From: Alphaproteobacteria bacterium PA4
Lineage (GTDB): Bacteria > Pseudomonadota > Alphaproteobacteria > Sphingomonadales > Sphingomonadaceae
NCBI GenBank assembly: GCA_002256005.1
Contig: NKIQ01000006.1
Coordinates: forward strand, 62,001-126,000
Direction of reading: 5' to 3'
Length of the DNA: 64,000 nucleotides
This document shows, one piece after another, positions 19,105 through 27,719 of the stretch. Both the position numbers and the translations under genes were made by a program. Within the stretch, counting starts at the first letter, position 1. The number at the start of each line of letters is the position of its first letter. The notes below the pieces were generated by a model. It ran no database searches, was not told where the DNA came from, and was given only the letters and a program-made list of their open reading frames with translations.

Positions 19105-20057
19105 GTGGGTCGCCGTTTGGGCCACACCAGCACCAGGACAATCCCGAAGCCAGCGCCCAGACCCAGCGCCGCAAGCATGAGGGGCAATGGCTGCGGCCCG
19201 GTCGGATAGGGTGATGCAACAACCGCACCATCAGGTTTCGCCGCATAATTGTCCGACGCATCGACAATCGTCAGACGTCGCTGCTGATCGGCGAGAATCG
19301 CAACCAGGACCTGGCGGTGTTCGGCATCCGCGATGCTGTTCAGTCGGGCCGTCAGATGGCCGATGTTGTGCAGCAGCCGGTCCCGGGCCCGGTCGCGCAG
19401 CAGCGTGTCGGCACAGCGATGCATCTGCAGCAGCAAATGCCTGCCAAACGCCGGATCGACGGCATCGACGGTCACCAGCGTGGCGGGGGATTTTCCATCC
19501 GGTACAATGGTGACGCGTGTCGCCAGCTGGTGCTTCAGCCGTGCGGCAGGGGAGGGGCGACCGCCATCTACAGGTGCCCCGGCCAGGCCATTCAGGCCGG
19601 CAAGCAGCCAGGTGCCGATGCTGTCCGTCATCCGCCGCAGCCCGCGGTCCGGCCACCAGCCATCGCGAGACGCGCCGCGCATGATGGCGGCGTCGCGCGC
19701 CAGGCAGGCGGCGACAGCCTGCGAACGCAGGCCTTCCCTGTAGAGGTGATAGGGCGTTGCCAGCGTTGCAACGATCGCATTGCCGTTCAATCCGGCGAAA
19801 TTGCCGAATGCATCCGACGTATCGCCATCCTGGCCGGCGACGGCGGAGACCGTTGGCGAGACGCGCATCACAACGCTGAACGTGGCGTCCGTGCCACCGA
19901 GGTAGGCGACCGCCGCTGCGAGCAGGGCGCAGGTGCAGCCGAGGATCCACAGCCAGCGCTGTCGAACGGTGACCATGGCGCTGCCAATCCAGGCCAGATC
20001 GTCAGCGTCGGAGGCCATGGGCATCGCGGGCCGATCGGGCGTGTCGGTCATCATCAT
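19101..20057 (-). CDS. Wzz/GumC-like chain-length determinant protein (short)
   Basis: A 318-residue inner-membrane protein with two membrane spans: one near residues 35-55 (WLWILGCTCALLAAAVAYLGG) and one at the C terminus (MLAALGLGAGFGIVLVLVW). Between them lies a periplasmic helical region. This layout and the C-terminal Pro-rich PYPTGPQPLPLM just before the second span are typical of polysaccharide co-polymerases that set chain length. No tyrosine-kinase domain follows. Three consecutive ATGs (20051-20057) make the exact start uncertain, and sequence conservation is weak. Confidence 0.65.
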   Translation of the reverse strand: MMMTDTPDRPAMPMASDADDLAWIGSAMVTVRQRWLWILGCTCALLAAAVAYLGGTDATFSVVMRVSPTVSAVAGQDGDTSDAFGNFAGLNGNAIVATLATPYHLYREGLRSQAVAACLARDAAIMRGASRDGWWPDRGLRRMTDSIGTWLLAGLNGLAGAPVDGGRPSPAARLKHQLATRVTIVPDGKSPATLVTVDAVDPAFGRHLLLQMHRCADTLLRDRARDRLLHNIGHLTARLNSIADAEHRQVLVAILADQQRRLTIVDASDNYAAKPDGAVVASPYPTGPQPLPLMLAALGLGAGFGIVLVLVWPKRRPT

Positions 20058-20144
20058 CCTGACGTCGCGAGGGCTGTCTGCAACCTGCGACTGGCACTGG
20101 CACAAACGGCCATCAGGGTCCACCAACGGCGGCATCGGCGGTGT

Positions 20145-20972
20145 TCACAGCCGATCCGCGGCCCCTTCGCACCAGGCCCGCACGAGATCGCGGCCATGGG
20201 TTGTCGCCGACCAGCCGATGGCGGCCTTCAGCGCGGCAGCGCTGCCGGCCTGCGGCGGCTGCGGCTGGGCGGCCGGGGCGAAGTGCACGCGTCCGGCGAC
20301 CGGCTGCCTGAAATAGGCAAAGGCATGGTCGGCGATTTCGGCGGCCGTCATCAGATGTCCCGACACGACCACCCTGTCGGCCAGCTGCTCTGCCGTCGCG
20401 ATGCGGGCGACGGCATCGACATATTCAGGCGTCCAGCCCCAATCGACCGCTCCGGTTTCGACCAGCTGCAAGGGCGCAACGTCGGGGGCTTCGCCTTGCG
20501 CCGCGGCATAGGCGGTGCGGATGATCCGGGCGGGCAGGCTATCGTGCGGACCCAGCCGGGAGTCATGGGCGCCCAGCAGTGCATTGACGGCATCGGCCCG
20601 GCCCGCCTGTCGCCACGTTGCAATCTGGGCGGCCAGGCGACCGACTGCCGGCAGCTGCAATTCGGCGAGCGTTGCGACATGACACAATCGGCTCTGGCCG
20701 GCCGCGGCAAACACCGCTTCGGCAAGCGCCAGTGCGGGCGCCGCACCTTCCGCACAGGCAAAGATCAGGTTCTGGGCCCCCGTCGCTGCCCGCTCCCGGG
20801 CAGTATCGGCGTCAATGATCTCGATGTCATCCGTGATGCCGAGACGACGGCAGACACGGTCGTCACCGCCATGGGTGCCGGAAACCTGCCAGCCGCGTGC
20901 CTGCAGCAGGCGGGCCAGATAGCTGCCAACCGCGCCATGCAGGCCGATGATGAGGGTGCGATTTTGAGTCAT
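20145..20972 (-). CDS. Degenerate GDP-mannose 4,6-dehydratase homologue
   Basis: A 275-residue Rossmann protein. The N-terminal GLHGAVGSYLARLLQARGW matches the NAD motif of GDP-mannose dehydratases (GxxGxxGSYLAELLLxKGY). VDWGWTPEYVDAVARI and the preceding LGAHDSRLGPHDSLPARIIRTA align with RDWGWAPDYVEAMW and FNHESPRRxxxFVTRKI of the family. In the middle, where the catalytic YxxxK should lie, there is AVGRLAAQIATW, and about 70 residues are missing. It is therefore probably inactive as a dehydratase and may have another role in the polysaccharide cluster. Confidence 0.65.
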   Translation of the reverse strand: MTQNRTLIIGLHGAVGSYLARLLQARGWQVSGTHGGDDRVCRRLGITDDIEIIDADTARERAATGAQNLIFACAEGAAPALALAEAVFAAAGQSRLCHVATLAELQLPAVGRLAAQIATWRQAGRADAVNALLGAHDSRLGPHDSLPARIIRTAYAAAQGEAPDVAPLQLVETGAVDWGWTPEYVDAVARIATAEQLADRVVVSGHLMTAAEIADHAFAYFRQPVAGRVHFAPAAQPQPPQAGSAAALKAAIGWSATTHGRDLVRAWCEGAADRL

Positions 20973-21077
20973 GGCACAGCGGCAAGGCGATAATCACGTT
21001 CGGGAGTCAAGCCGTTACCCGTGCTGCCATCGACATCGGCTTGCTGGACAGGACGGCGCCGATCCCGGTATAGCCCG

Positions 21078-22724
21078 ATGCCAAGCGTCGACGGCATGGC
21101 GGCGTATTGGATTTCAGGCGCAGGCTGGGCATTGGCAAAGAGTTTCATCCTGAAACCCTATCAGCGACGCCGCGAAGCGCCGCTGTCGCTGCGCATCCTG
21201 CTGTTCATCGGGCTGACGCTGGTTGCGGCGCTTTATGGCCTGTTCGTGGTGTTCCTGCCGCCGAATCTGATTTTTGTGCCGGTGGTCCCGATCCTCACAA
21301 TGGCCGGTGTCTGCCTTTGGCTGCTGCCTGATACCGACGCGCTCTACGACGATACCATGATCAAGATGCTGGTCTGGACCGTCGGGCTCAGCACATTATG
21401 GCCGAACTATGTGGCGGTCGCCTTGCCGGGGTTGCCGTGGATCACGCCGGTGCGCGGGCTGCTGGGCGCCCTTACGGCGATGTTCGTCTACAATCTCGCC
21501 ACCTCACGTCGCCTGCGGCAATGGATCACCACCGTATTGTCGTCGACTCCGATGATGACGCGGCTGTTCTGGCTGTTCTGGCTATGCACGACACTGTCGC
21601 TGGCCATGGCCGGGTCCGGCACCGTCGGTGCGCTGACGAAATACATCAACAATCAGATCTACTGGACGATGCTTTTCATCGTCGCTGCCCTGGCCTGTAC
21701 CAAGCCGGGGGTGCTCAGTGCGATCAACCGGGTCCTGCTGTGGACGACGATCGTCGTCTGCATGATCGGCTTGCTGGAGTTTCAGCAGCAACGCGTGGTC
21801 TGGCTCGATTATCTGCCGTCGTTTCTGAAGGTCGATCCGGCAATCATGGCGACCATCGCCGATTCTCAGGCCCGTGCCGGCACCGACGTCTATCGCGTGC
21901 GCGGGACCTTTGCCGTCAGCCTCTATTATGCCGAGTTCCTGGGTCTGATGTTCCCGTTCTTCCTGCACGCCGTCTTTCAGAAGCACAGCCTTCTGGAACG
22001 GTTGCTGCTGGCCCTGGCGGCCGTCGCGGTCGCTGCCAACATGGTGCTGACCAATGCGCGTTCCGGCACGATCGCGTTGCTGCTCAGTCTGGTCGTCTAT
22101 CTGTTCATTTCCGTCTACCGCCTGAACCGGCAGCACAAGACGGCCTTGATTTCGACCGCTGCGCTTTACGCCTATCCGGCCGGGCTCGCCATGCTGACGG
22201 TGCTGATGTTCACCTGGACCCGCCTGCGCGTGATGACCCTTGGTGGCGGTCAGCATCAGGCCAGCACCGACACGCGCGGCGTGCAATGGGATATCGGCAT
22301 GCCAAAGGTGTACACGCACCCCTTTGGCCATGGCTCGGGCCGGGCGGCGGATGTGCTCGGCTATGCCAATGGCGCTGGCGAAGTGACGATCGACAGCTAT
22401 TATCTCAGCTTGCTGCTCGAATATGGCTTTCTTGGCTTCCTCTTGTTCATGCTGTTCTTTGTCTATGTCATCTGGCGCGCGTTCCGGCTCTATATCGAAG
22501 TGCGGGAACCCGAAGCCCAGCTGGCTGGCCCGATTTGCAGCGCCCTGTTGAACTTCATCGTCGTTCGCAGCGTGCTGAGCCCGGAACCCAACATGCCGAT
22601 CGCATTCCTGTACGCCGGCTGTTTGGCCGGCCTGATCTGGCGATTGCAGAATCCGGATCGGCCACGCGGTGTGCCGCAGCCAAAACCGGCCCCACCCGGT
22701 TTCGCAGCCATCCCGGCGCAATGA
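21078..22724 (+). CDS. O-antigen ligase family membrane protein
   Basis: A protein of about 548 residues with about 12 transmembrane helices. It opens with a cytoplasmic arm (KPYQRRREAPLSLRI), and a periplasmic region around residues 390-470 holds VQWDIGMPKVYTHPFGHGSGRAADVLGY. The phrase TNARSGTIALLLSLVVY is typical of O-antigen ligase/polymerase proteins. It is divergent from the rest of the cluster and is the second such protein. Start choice between ATG at 21078 and 21096 is open, as neither has a strong ribosome-binding site. Confidence 0.8.
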   Translation: MPSVDGMAAYWISGAGWALAKSFILKPYQRRREAPLSLRILLFIGLTLVAALYGLFVVFLPPNLIFVPVVPILTMAGVCLWLLPDTDALYDDTMIKMLVWTVGLSTLWPNYVAVALPGLPWITPVRGLLGALTAMFVYNLATSRRLRQWITTVLSSTPMMTRLFWLFWLCTTLSLAMAGSGTVGALTKYINNQIYWTMLFIVAALACTKPGVLSAINRVLLWTTIVVCMIGLLEFQQQRVVWLDYLPSFLKVDPAIMATIADSQARAGTDVYRVRGTFAVSLYYAEFLGLMFPFFLHAVFQKHSLLERLLLALAAVAVAANMVLTNARSGTIALLLSLVVYLFISVYRLNRQHKTALISTAALYAYPAGLAMLTVLMFTWTRLRVMTLGGGQHQASTDTRGVQWDIGMPKVYTHPFGHGSGRAADVLGYANGAGEVTIDSYYLSLLLEYGFLGFLLFMLFFVYVIWRAFRLYIEVREPEAQLAGPICSALLNFIVVRSVLSPEPNMPIAFLYAGCLAGLIWRLQNPDRPRGVPQPKPAPPGFAAIPAQ

Positions 22725-23152
22725 CACGCAGTGCCTATCCGGCCTTCCGCGCCGTCCCGACGCGCTGGATGGACAATGACGCCTACGGCCATGTCAACAA
22801 TGTCGTCTATTATAGCTGGTTCGACACGGCGGTGAACGCGCTGCTGATCGAATGGGGCCTGCTCGACATTCATCACGGCGACACCATCGGCCTCGTCGTC
22901 GAAACCGGCTGCCGCTACCACCGCTCCGTCGCCTTTCCGGAAACCGTGGAGGCCGGGGTGCGCATCGCCCGCATCGGCAATTCCAGCATCCGCTGGGAGG
23001 TCGGGCTGTTCACCGCCGGGCATGAGGCGCCGGCGGCGGAAGGACATTTCGTCCATGTCTATGTCGACCGCTCCAGCCGGCGACCCCGGCCGCTGCCCGT
23101 CGCATGGCGCACTCGCCTCGCCACTCTGGACACGTCCGCACAAGGGCTTTAG
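22721..23152 (+). CDS. Acyl-CoA thioesterase, 4HBT hot-dog fold
   Basis: A 143-residue hot-dog thioesterase of the YbgC/4-hydroxybenzoyl-CoA group. The active-site loop WMDNDAYGHVNNVVYYSWFD holds the catalytic aspartate and the HVNN turn. The start overlaps the O-antigen ligase stop by four bases (ATGA), so expression is coupled, though there is no evident functional link. guaA follows after nine bases. Substrate unknown. Confidence 0.9.
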   Translation: MTRSAYPAFRAVPTRWMDNDAYGHVNNVVYYSWFDTAVNALLIEWGLLDIHHGDTIGLVVETGCRYHRSVAFPETVEAGVRIARIGNSSIRWEVGLFTAGHEAPAAEGHFVHVYVDRSSRRPRPLPVAWRTRLATLDTSAQGL

Positions 23153-23161
23153 CAGCCGCGG

Positions 23162-24718
23162 ATGACCCAGCCCGATGCCTCCGTCCTCATCCTCGATTTC
23201 GGCAGCCAGGTAACCCAGCTGATTGCCCGCCGCGTCCGCGAGGTCGGCGTCTATTGCGAGATCGTTCCCTTTGCCAAGGGCGGCGAGGCCTATGAGCGGC
23301 TGCGCCCGCAGGCGGTGATCTTGTCCGGCAGCCCGGCCTCGGTCACTGACGCCGGCAGCCCGCGCATCCCGCCGCAAGTCCTCGCCGCCGCCGTGCCGAT
23401 CCTCGGCATCTGCTATGGCGAACAGGTGCTGTGCGAACAGACCGGCGGCAAGGTCGGCGCCAGCGGCCACCGCGAATTCGGCCGTGCCGACATCGACATC
23501 GTCGATGATTGCGCGCTGTTCGACGGCGTCTGGGCCAGGGGCGACCGCCCGCATGTCTGGATGAGCCATGGCGATCGTATCGAGGCGATTCCGGCCGGCT
23601 TCCGCCCCGTCGCCGTCTCCGCCGGCGCGCCCTTTGCCGCCATCGCCGATGACGAGCGCCGCCGCTATGGCGTGCAGTTCCACCCGGAGGTGCATCACAC
23701 GCCCGACGGCGGCAAGCTGCTCGCCAATTTCGTCACCAGGGTTGCGGGCATCACGCCGAACTGGACGATGGCCGGCTTCCGCGCTGCCAAGATCGCCGAA
23801 ATCCGCGAACAGGTCGGCCGCGAGAAGGTGCTGTGCGGCCTTTCCGGCGGCGTCGATTCCTCGGTTGCGGCGCTGCTCATCCACGAAGCCATCGGCGACC
23901 AGCTGACCTGTGTGTTCGTCGACCATGGCCTGTTGCGCAAGGGCGAGGCCGAACAGGTCGTCAGCCTGTTCCGCGAACATTATCACATCCCGCTGGTGCA
24001 TGTGGACGCGTCGGACGTGTTCATGGCCGGTCTCGCCGGCGTCACCGACCCCGAGAAGAAGCGCAAGTTCATCGGCGGCGCCTTCATCGACGTGTTCGAG
24101 GCCGAGGCGAAAAAGCTCGGCGGCGCGCGCTTCCTCGCCCAGGGCACGCTCTACCCCGATGTTATCGAAAGCGTCTCCTTCACCGGCGGGCCGAGCGTCA
24201 CCATCAAGAGCCACCACAATGTCGGCGGCCTGCCCGCCCGGATGAATATGGCGCTGGTCGAACCCTTGCGCGAGCTGTTCAAGGACGAGGTTCGGCGCCT
24301 CGGCGTCGAGCTCGGCCTGCCGCCGGCGTTCGTCGGCCGCCACCCGTTCCCCGGCCCCGGCCTCGCTATCCGCATCCCCGGCGAAGTGACGCGCGAAGCC
24401 TGTGACACGCTGCGCCAGGCCGATGCCATCTATCTCGAGGAAATCCGCAACGCCGGCCTCTACGACGAGATCTGGCAGGCCTTTGCCGTGCTGCTGCCCG
24501 TCCGCACCGTCGGCGTGATGGGTGACGGCCGCACCTATGACAAGGTTTGCGGCCTGCGCGCCGTGACCAGCGTCGATGGCATGACCGCAGACGTCTATCC
24601 GTTCGAAAGCGCTTTCCTGAGTCGGGTCGCAACCCGCATCGTCAACGAGGTGCCGGGCATCAACCGCGTCGTTTATGACTATACGTCGAAGCCGCCCGGC
24701 ACGATCGAGTGGGAATGA
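23162..24718 (+). CDS. guaA: GMP synthase (glutamine-hydrolysing)
   Basis: Converts XMP to GMP with glutamine and ATP, the last step of guanine nucleotide synthesis. The full 518 residues are present. The N-terminal class I amidotransferase has the nucleophile in GICYGEQ (residue about 83) and the VQFHPEVHH histidine-glutamate pair. The ATP-pyrophosphatase domain has [12 protein letters not shown], and the C-terminal dimerisation domain ends in the invariant PPGTIEWE. Nothing unusual is seen; no riboswitch is evident in the short upstream gap. Confidence 0.98.
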   Translation: MTQPDASVLILDFGSQVTQLIARRVREVGVYCEIVPFAKGGEAYERLRPQAVILSGSPASVTDAGSPRIPPQVLAAAVPILGICYGEQVLCEQTGGKVGASGHREFGRADIDIVDDCALFDGVWARGDRPHVWMSHGDRIEAIPAGFRPVAVSAGAPFAAIADDERRRYGVQFHPEVHHTPDGGKLLANFVTRVAGITPNWTMAGFRAAKIAEIREQVGREKVLCGLSGGVDSSVAALLIHEAIGDQLTCVFVDHGLLRKGEAEQVVSLFREHYHIPLVHVDASDVFMAGLAGVTDPEKKRKFIGGAFIDVFEAEAKKLGGARFLAQGTLYPDVIESVSFTGGPSVTIKSHHNVGGLPARMNMALVEPLRELFKDEVRRLGVELGLPPAFVGRHPFPGPGLAIRIPGEVTREACDTLRQADAIYLEEIRNAGLYDEIWQAFAVLLPVRTVGVMGDGRTYDKVCGLRAVTSVDGMTADVYPFESAFLSRVATRIVNEVPGINRVVYDYTSKPPGTIEWE

Positions 24719-25109
24719 GCGGCGGACGCTGCTTGCCGACACCGTGTCAGGGCTCCGAGCGCGACCGACTTCGCTGCGAGGCTCACCCGATTCGCTGGGC
24801 AGGCAACGGCAGATCGACGGGATCCGTCCTGTTCGTCCAATGATCGCGGCAGGTTGATATCGGCCGGCCCTGCCGAGCGATTGCGGGTCAGGCCCGCATG
24901 CCGGGCCCTGTGGAGGCGAGGGTGTTCGTCGGGTACAAGCTACAACCTGTTTGAAAATAACAGGAAAAATGGGCCAAAAGGTTGCTTGTACCTCTTAGAA
25001 TGCCCCCGACTGGGGGCGTCGCCATTTTGTCGTTTGGACGATTAGGGCCTCTGCCCTGCCTCGCAGTCCAAGGTGGCTGGATTCGCGGGTTTGCGCGTCT
25101 GGTCTCACT
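24719..25109. other. Intergenic region with one inverted repeat
   Basis: A 391-base gap between guaA and the dioxygenase gene, which point toward each other. No convincing reading frame is present. The only structure seen is an imperfect inverted repeat: GTACAAGC-TAC-AACCT at 24933-24948 against AGGTT-GCTTGTAC at 24979-24991, around an AT-rich loop. It lacks a T-run. A convergent terminator is one reading of its position. Confidence 0.5.
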
Positions 25110-25934
25110 TCAGTCGAAGCGATACCCCGATATGACCGACTCGCCGAGCACACCCTTGTAAACGCTCTGCCCGGGTGATTCCGATGCGGCGGCGGCCACC
25201 ATCAGCGGCAAGAGATGCTCTTCCCGCGGATGCGAATAGCGACCGCCAGGCGCCGTAACCCAGCCGGCAAGGGCGGCGGCACGCCGGGCGCCGGGCATGG
25301 CGATGGAGGCGGTCAGCCAGTCGTCGAAGTCTCGCGACGGGCCTTGGGAGCGCGGATCACCATAGCCGCGCATGTTGTGGAAGCTCATGCCCGAACCGAG
25401 GATGAGAACAGCTTCGTCGCGCAGCGGTGCCAAGGCCCGCCCGGCCGCCGCATGCCGTTCCGGATCGAGACCCTTGTCGAGAGACATTTCAACGACCGGA
25501 ATGTCGGCGTCGGGGAATGCTACCTTCAGCGGAACGAACACGCCATGGTCGAGCCCACGGCCGGGATCGACGGCGCTCGGCAGGCCCGCATCGGCCAGCA
25601 GCGTTGCCGCACGCGCCGCCAGAGCAGGAGCACCCGGCACGTCATAGCGCAGCGCATAGGTGTCGGGCGGAAAGCCGCTGTAGTCATAGATCAGCGACGG
25701 ATTGGCGGCCCCTGTGAAGGCAAAGCCACTGGTTTCCCAATGTCCAGAGATGACCAGAATTGCCTTTGGCCGTTCCGGCAGCAGGGTCGGCAGGGCTTGC
25801 AGGAATTGCGCCATGCCGGTCCATATGCCGCTCGGATCCGGCATGAAGAAACAGGGGCCGCCGCCATGGGGGATGTAGAAGCTCGGCTGGCGCTGGTTTG
25901 CGGCGCTGGCCGAAGTGCTCGAGGTGCTATCCAT
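25110..25934 (-). CDS. LigB/DODA-type extradiol ring-cleavage dioxygenase
   Basis: A 274-residue type II extradiol dioxygenase related to 4,5-DOPA dioxygenase YgiD. Zinc- or iron-binding histidines are visible in YIPHGGGPCFF, ISGHWE and LDHGVFVPL, and MSFHN gives the later catalytic histidine. It cleaves a catechol-type ring with O2. It is the last gene of a three-gene minus-strand operon (aldolase, hydratase, dioxygenase) with 10 bases to the hydratase stop. AAAGGG precedes the ATG. Confidence 0.9.
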   Translation of the reverse strand: MDSTSSTSASAANQRQPSFYIPHGGGPCFFMPDPSGIWTGMAQFLQALPTLLPERPKAILVISGHWETSGFAFTGAANPSLIYDYSGFPPDTYALRYDVPGAPALAARAATLLADAGLPSAVDPGRGLDHGVFVPLKVAFPDADIPVVEMSLDKGLDPERHAAAGRALAPLRDEAVLILGSGMSFHNMRGYGDPRSQGPSRDFDDWLTASIAMPGARRAAALAGWVTAPGGRYSHPREEHLLPLMVAAAASESPGQSVYKGVLGESVISGYRFD

Positions 25935-25944
25935 GAGCGGCCCT

Positions 25945-26751
25945 TTAGCAGAATACCGCTGAAAAGCTCCCCAGCGGTCCATAGTCGGCGTGGAAGACGT
26001 CGCCCGCCTTGGCGAAGATCGGTCGGGTGAAGGAGCCGCACATGATGACCTGGTCGGCCTCCAGCCGGTGGCCATGGGCGCTGAGCTTGTTGGCCAGCCA
26101 GGCGATGCCGGTGGCGGGGTGGTTGAGCACGCCGGCGGCCAGCCCGGTTTCCTCGACGACGCCGTTCTTCGACAGGATGGCGCCGACCCAGCGCAGGTCG
26201 ACGTCGTCCACCCGCACCGGGTTGCCGCCGACGACATAGCCGGCGCAGGCGGCGTTGTCGGAAATGGTGTCGAGCGCCTTCATCATCGATTTGGTTTCGG
26301 GGTCGACGGGATCGACGCGCAGATCGATGATCTCCAGCGCCGGGGCGACCCAGGCAGTGGCGGCGAGCACGTCGAAGATGGTGACATTGGGGCCTTGCAG
26401 CGGTCGCGACAGGATGAAGGCGAGTTCGACCTCGATCAGCGGGTTGATGAAGCGCGCCGTCGGGATCGGCGTGCCTTCGGCGAACACCATGTCGTCGAGC
26501 AGCGCGCCATAATCCGGCTCGTCGATCTGCGAGTTCATCTGCATGGCCCGCGACGTCAGCCCGATCTTGCGGCCGACGATCCGCCGACCTTCGGCCAGCT
26601 TGAGGTCGAGCCAGGCCTGCTGGATGGCATAGCCGTCGGCCATCGTCATGTCGGGATTGGCCTTGGAAATCTGCCCGATGCGGATTCGGGTCTTTTCGGC
26701 CTCGTGCAGCCGGCGGGCGGTGTCGGCGATGATCTCGGGGGACAGGGGCAT
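25945..26751 (-). CDS. 2-oxo-hept-4-ene-1,7-dioate hydratase-like protein (HpaH/MhpD family)
   Basis: A 268-residue member of the fumarylacetoacetase-related hydratases that add water to 2-hydroxy-dienoates after meta-cleavage. Family blocks include DGYAIQQAWLDLKLAEGR, GRKIGLTSRAMQ, NPLIEVELAFIL (metal-binding glutamates) and the C-terminal DVFHADYGPLGS. Homology is closest in pattern to HpaH of the homoprotocatechuate pathway. It lies 12 bases from the aldolase stop. AAAGG precedes the ATG; a TTG upstream is unlikely. Confidence 0.88.
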   Translation of the reverse strand: MPLSPEIIADTARRLHEAEKTRIRIGQISKANPDMTMADGYAIQQAWLDLKLAEGRRIVGRKIGLTSRAMQMNSQIDEPDYGALLDDMVFAEGTPIPTARFINPLIEVELAFILSRPLQGPNVTIFDVLAATAWVAPALEIIDLRVDPVDPETKSMMKALDTISDNAACAGYVVGGNPVRVDDVDLRWVGAILSKNGVVEETGLAAGVLNHPATGIAWLANKLSAHGHRLEADQVIMCGSFTRPIFAKAGDVFHADYGPLGSFSAVFC

Positions 26752-26762
26752 GGTTGTGCCTT

Positions 26763-27542
26763 TCAACGATTGGAAGCGTTGACGCCGATCTGTTCGCGCG
26801 CGGCCCCGACAAGGCCGCGCCCGGCGAGGATGAAATTGAAATCCCCGACCAGCGTGATGAATCGGAAGCCCATGGCGGCCATGCGACCGGCAAAGGCGGG
26901 GGTGGCGGTATGGATGCCGGCGACAATGCGGTGGCGGGCGGCGGCAGCGGCGATCTTTTCATAAGCGGCGAGCATGTGCGGCTCGTCCTTGTCGAACCCT
27001 TGCGTGCCGCCCAGCGCCAGCGACAGGTCGGAAGGGCCGATGTAGAGGCCGTCGAGTCCCGGTGTCGCGGCAATGGCGTCGACATTGTCGAGGCCTTCCG
27101 CCGTCTCGATCATCGCGAATTTCAGCACCTGGTCGGCGTTGGCGCCGTAATCGAAGCCGGCGTAGATCATCGCCCGTGTCGCGCCACTGCTGCGGTTGCC
27201 GTGCGGCGGGTAGCGACAGGCGGCGACAAAGGCGGCGGCAGCCTCGGCAGTGCTCACCAGCGGGCAGATGACCCCCATGGCACCGGCATCGAGCGCCTGG
27301 CCGATCAACACATGGTCATTGCCGGCCACGCGCACCATCGGCGTCAGGTCGGCGCCCGAAACACCCTGCAACATGGCAACCACGTCGGGGTAGCCGATGA
27401 CGCCGTGCTGGGCGTCAATGGTCAGCGCGTCCCAACCCAGGCTCGCCATGGTTTCGGCGAGAAAGGCGCCCGGGATGACCGACCAGCCGTTGAGGACGAT
27501 TTTGCCGCTGGCAAGCAGCTGGCGGGCCTTGACTGCGCGCAT
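26763..27542 (-). CDS. HpaI/HpcH-type 2-oxo acid aldolase
   Basis: A 259-residue class II aldolase that splits a 4-hydroxy-2-oxo acid to pyruvate and an aldehyde, the usual last step after the hydratase. The fold signature includes ALTIDAQHGVIGY (general-base histidine), VRVAGNDHVLIGQALDAGAMGV, MIETAEGLDNVDAIAATPGLDGLYIGPSDLS with the metal-binding glutamate and aspartate, and LALGGTQG. GGGAGG precedes the ATG. It is the first gene of the minus-strand operon and faces the TetR regulator across a 177-base promoter region. Confidence 0.92.
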   Translation of the reverse strand: MRAVKARQLLASGKIVLNGWSVIPGAFLAETMASLGWDALTIDAQHGVIGYPDVVAMLQGVSGADLTPMVRVAGNDHVLIGQALDAGAMGVICPLVSTAEAAAAFVAACRYPPHGNRSSGATRAMIYAGFDYGANADQVLKFAMIETAEGLDNVDAIAATPGLDGLYIGPSDLSLALGGTQGFDKDEPHMLAAYEKIAAAAARHRIVAGIHTATPAFAGRMAAMGFRFITLVGDFNFILAGRGLVGAAREQIGVNASNR

Positions 27543-27642
27543 GAATGGCCTCCCCCAATGAACAGGCTCAGTTTTGGAATCACCCTGCCTGCGTCGATTT
27601 CGTTGGCGTTGCGATAACAGCGACCGACGCTCACGCCAAGAT

Positions 27643-27664
27643 AAAAATGAATACACTCATTTTT
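27643..27664. promoter_or_regulatory. Palindromic operator between aldolase and tetR
   Basis: AAAAATGA-ATACAC-TCATTTTT is a 22-base palindrome with perfect 8-bp arms, placed between the divergent aldolase operon and the TetR gene and directly abutting the tetR -35 box. Size and place fit a TetR-family dimer site controlling both directions, including its own gene. Confidence 0.7.
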
Positions 27665-27665
27665 G

Positions 27666-27694
27666 TTGACATGGCAGCGACGCCTTTGCATAGC
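27666..27694 (+). promoter_or_regulatory. Candidate sigma-70 promoter of tetR
   Basis: A consensus TTGACA at 27666-27671 is followed after 17 bases by CATAGC at 27689-27694. The -35 box is perfect and the -10 box weak. The operator palindrome ends two bases before it, so repressor binding would block polymerase. Confidence 0.5.
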
Positions 27695-27719
27695 TTGTCG
27701 CCGAAAGGACGACTCGGCC

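Noticed and set aside
22490-24742. 750-codon open frame antisense to guaA and the thioesterase
   Set aside because: Acidic, repetitive composition with no domain; it runs across three genes on the other strand, all of which have strong family matches.
24854-25045. 63-codon frame in the guaA-dioxygenase gap
   Set aside because: No ribosome-binding site, no similarity pattern, and it runs through an inverted repeat.
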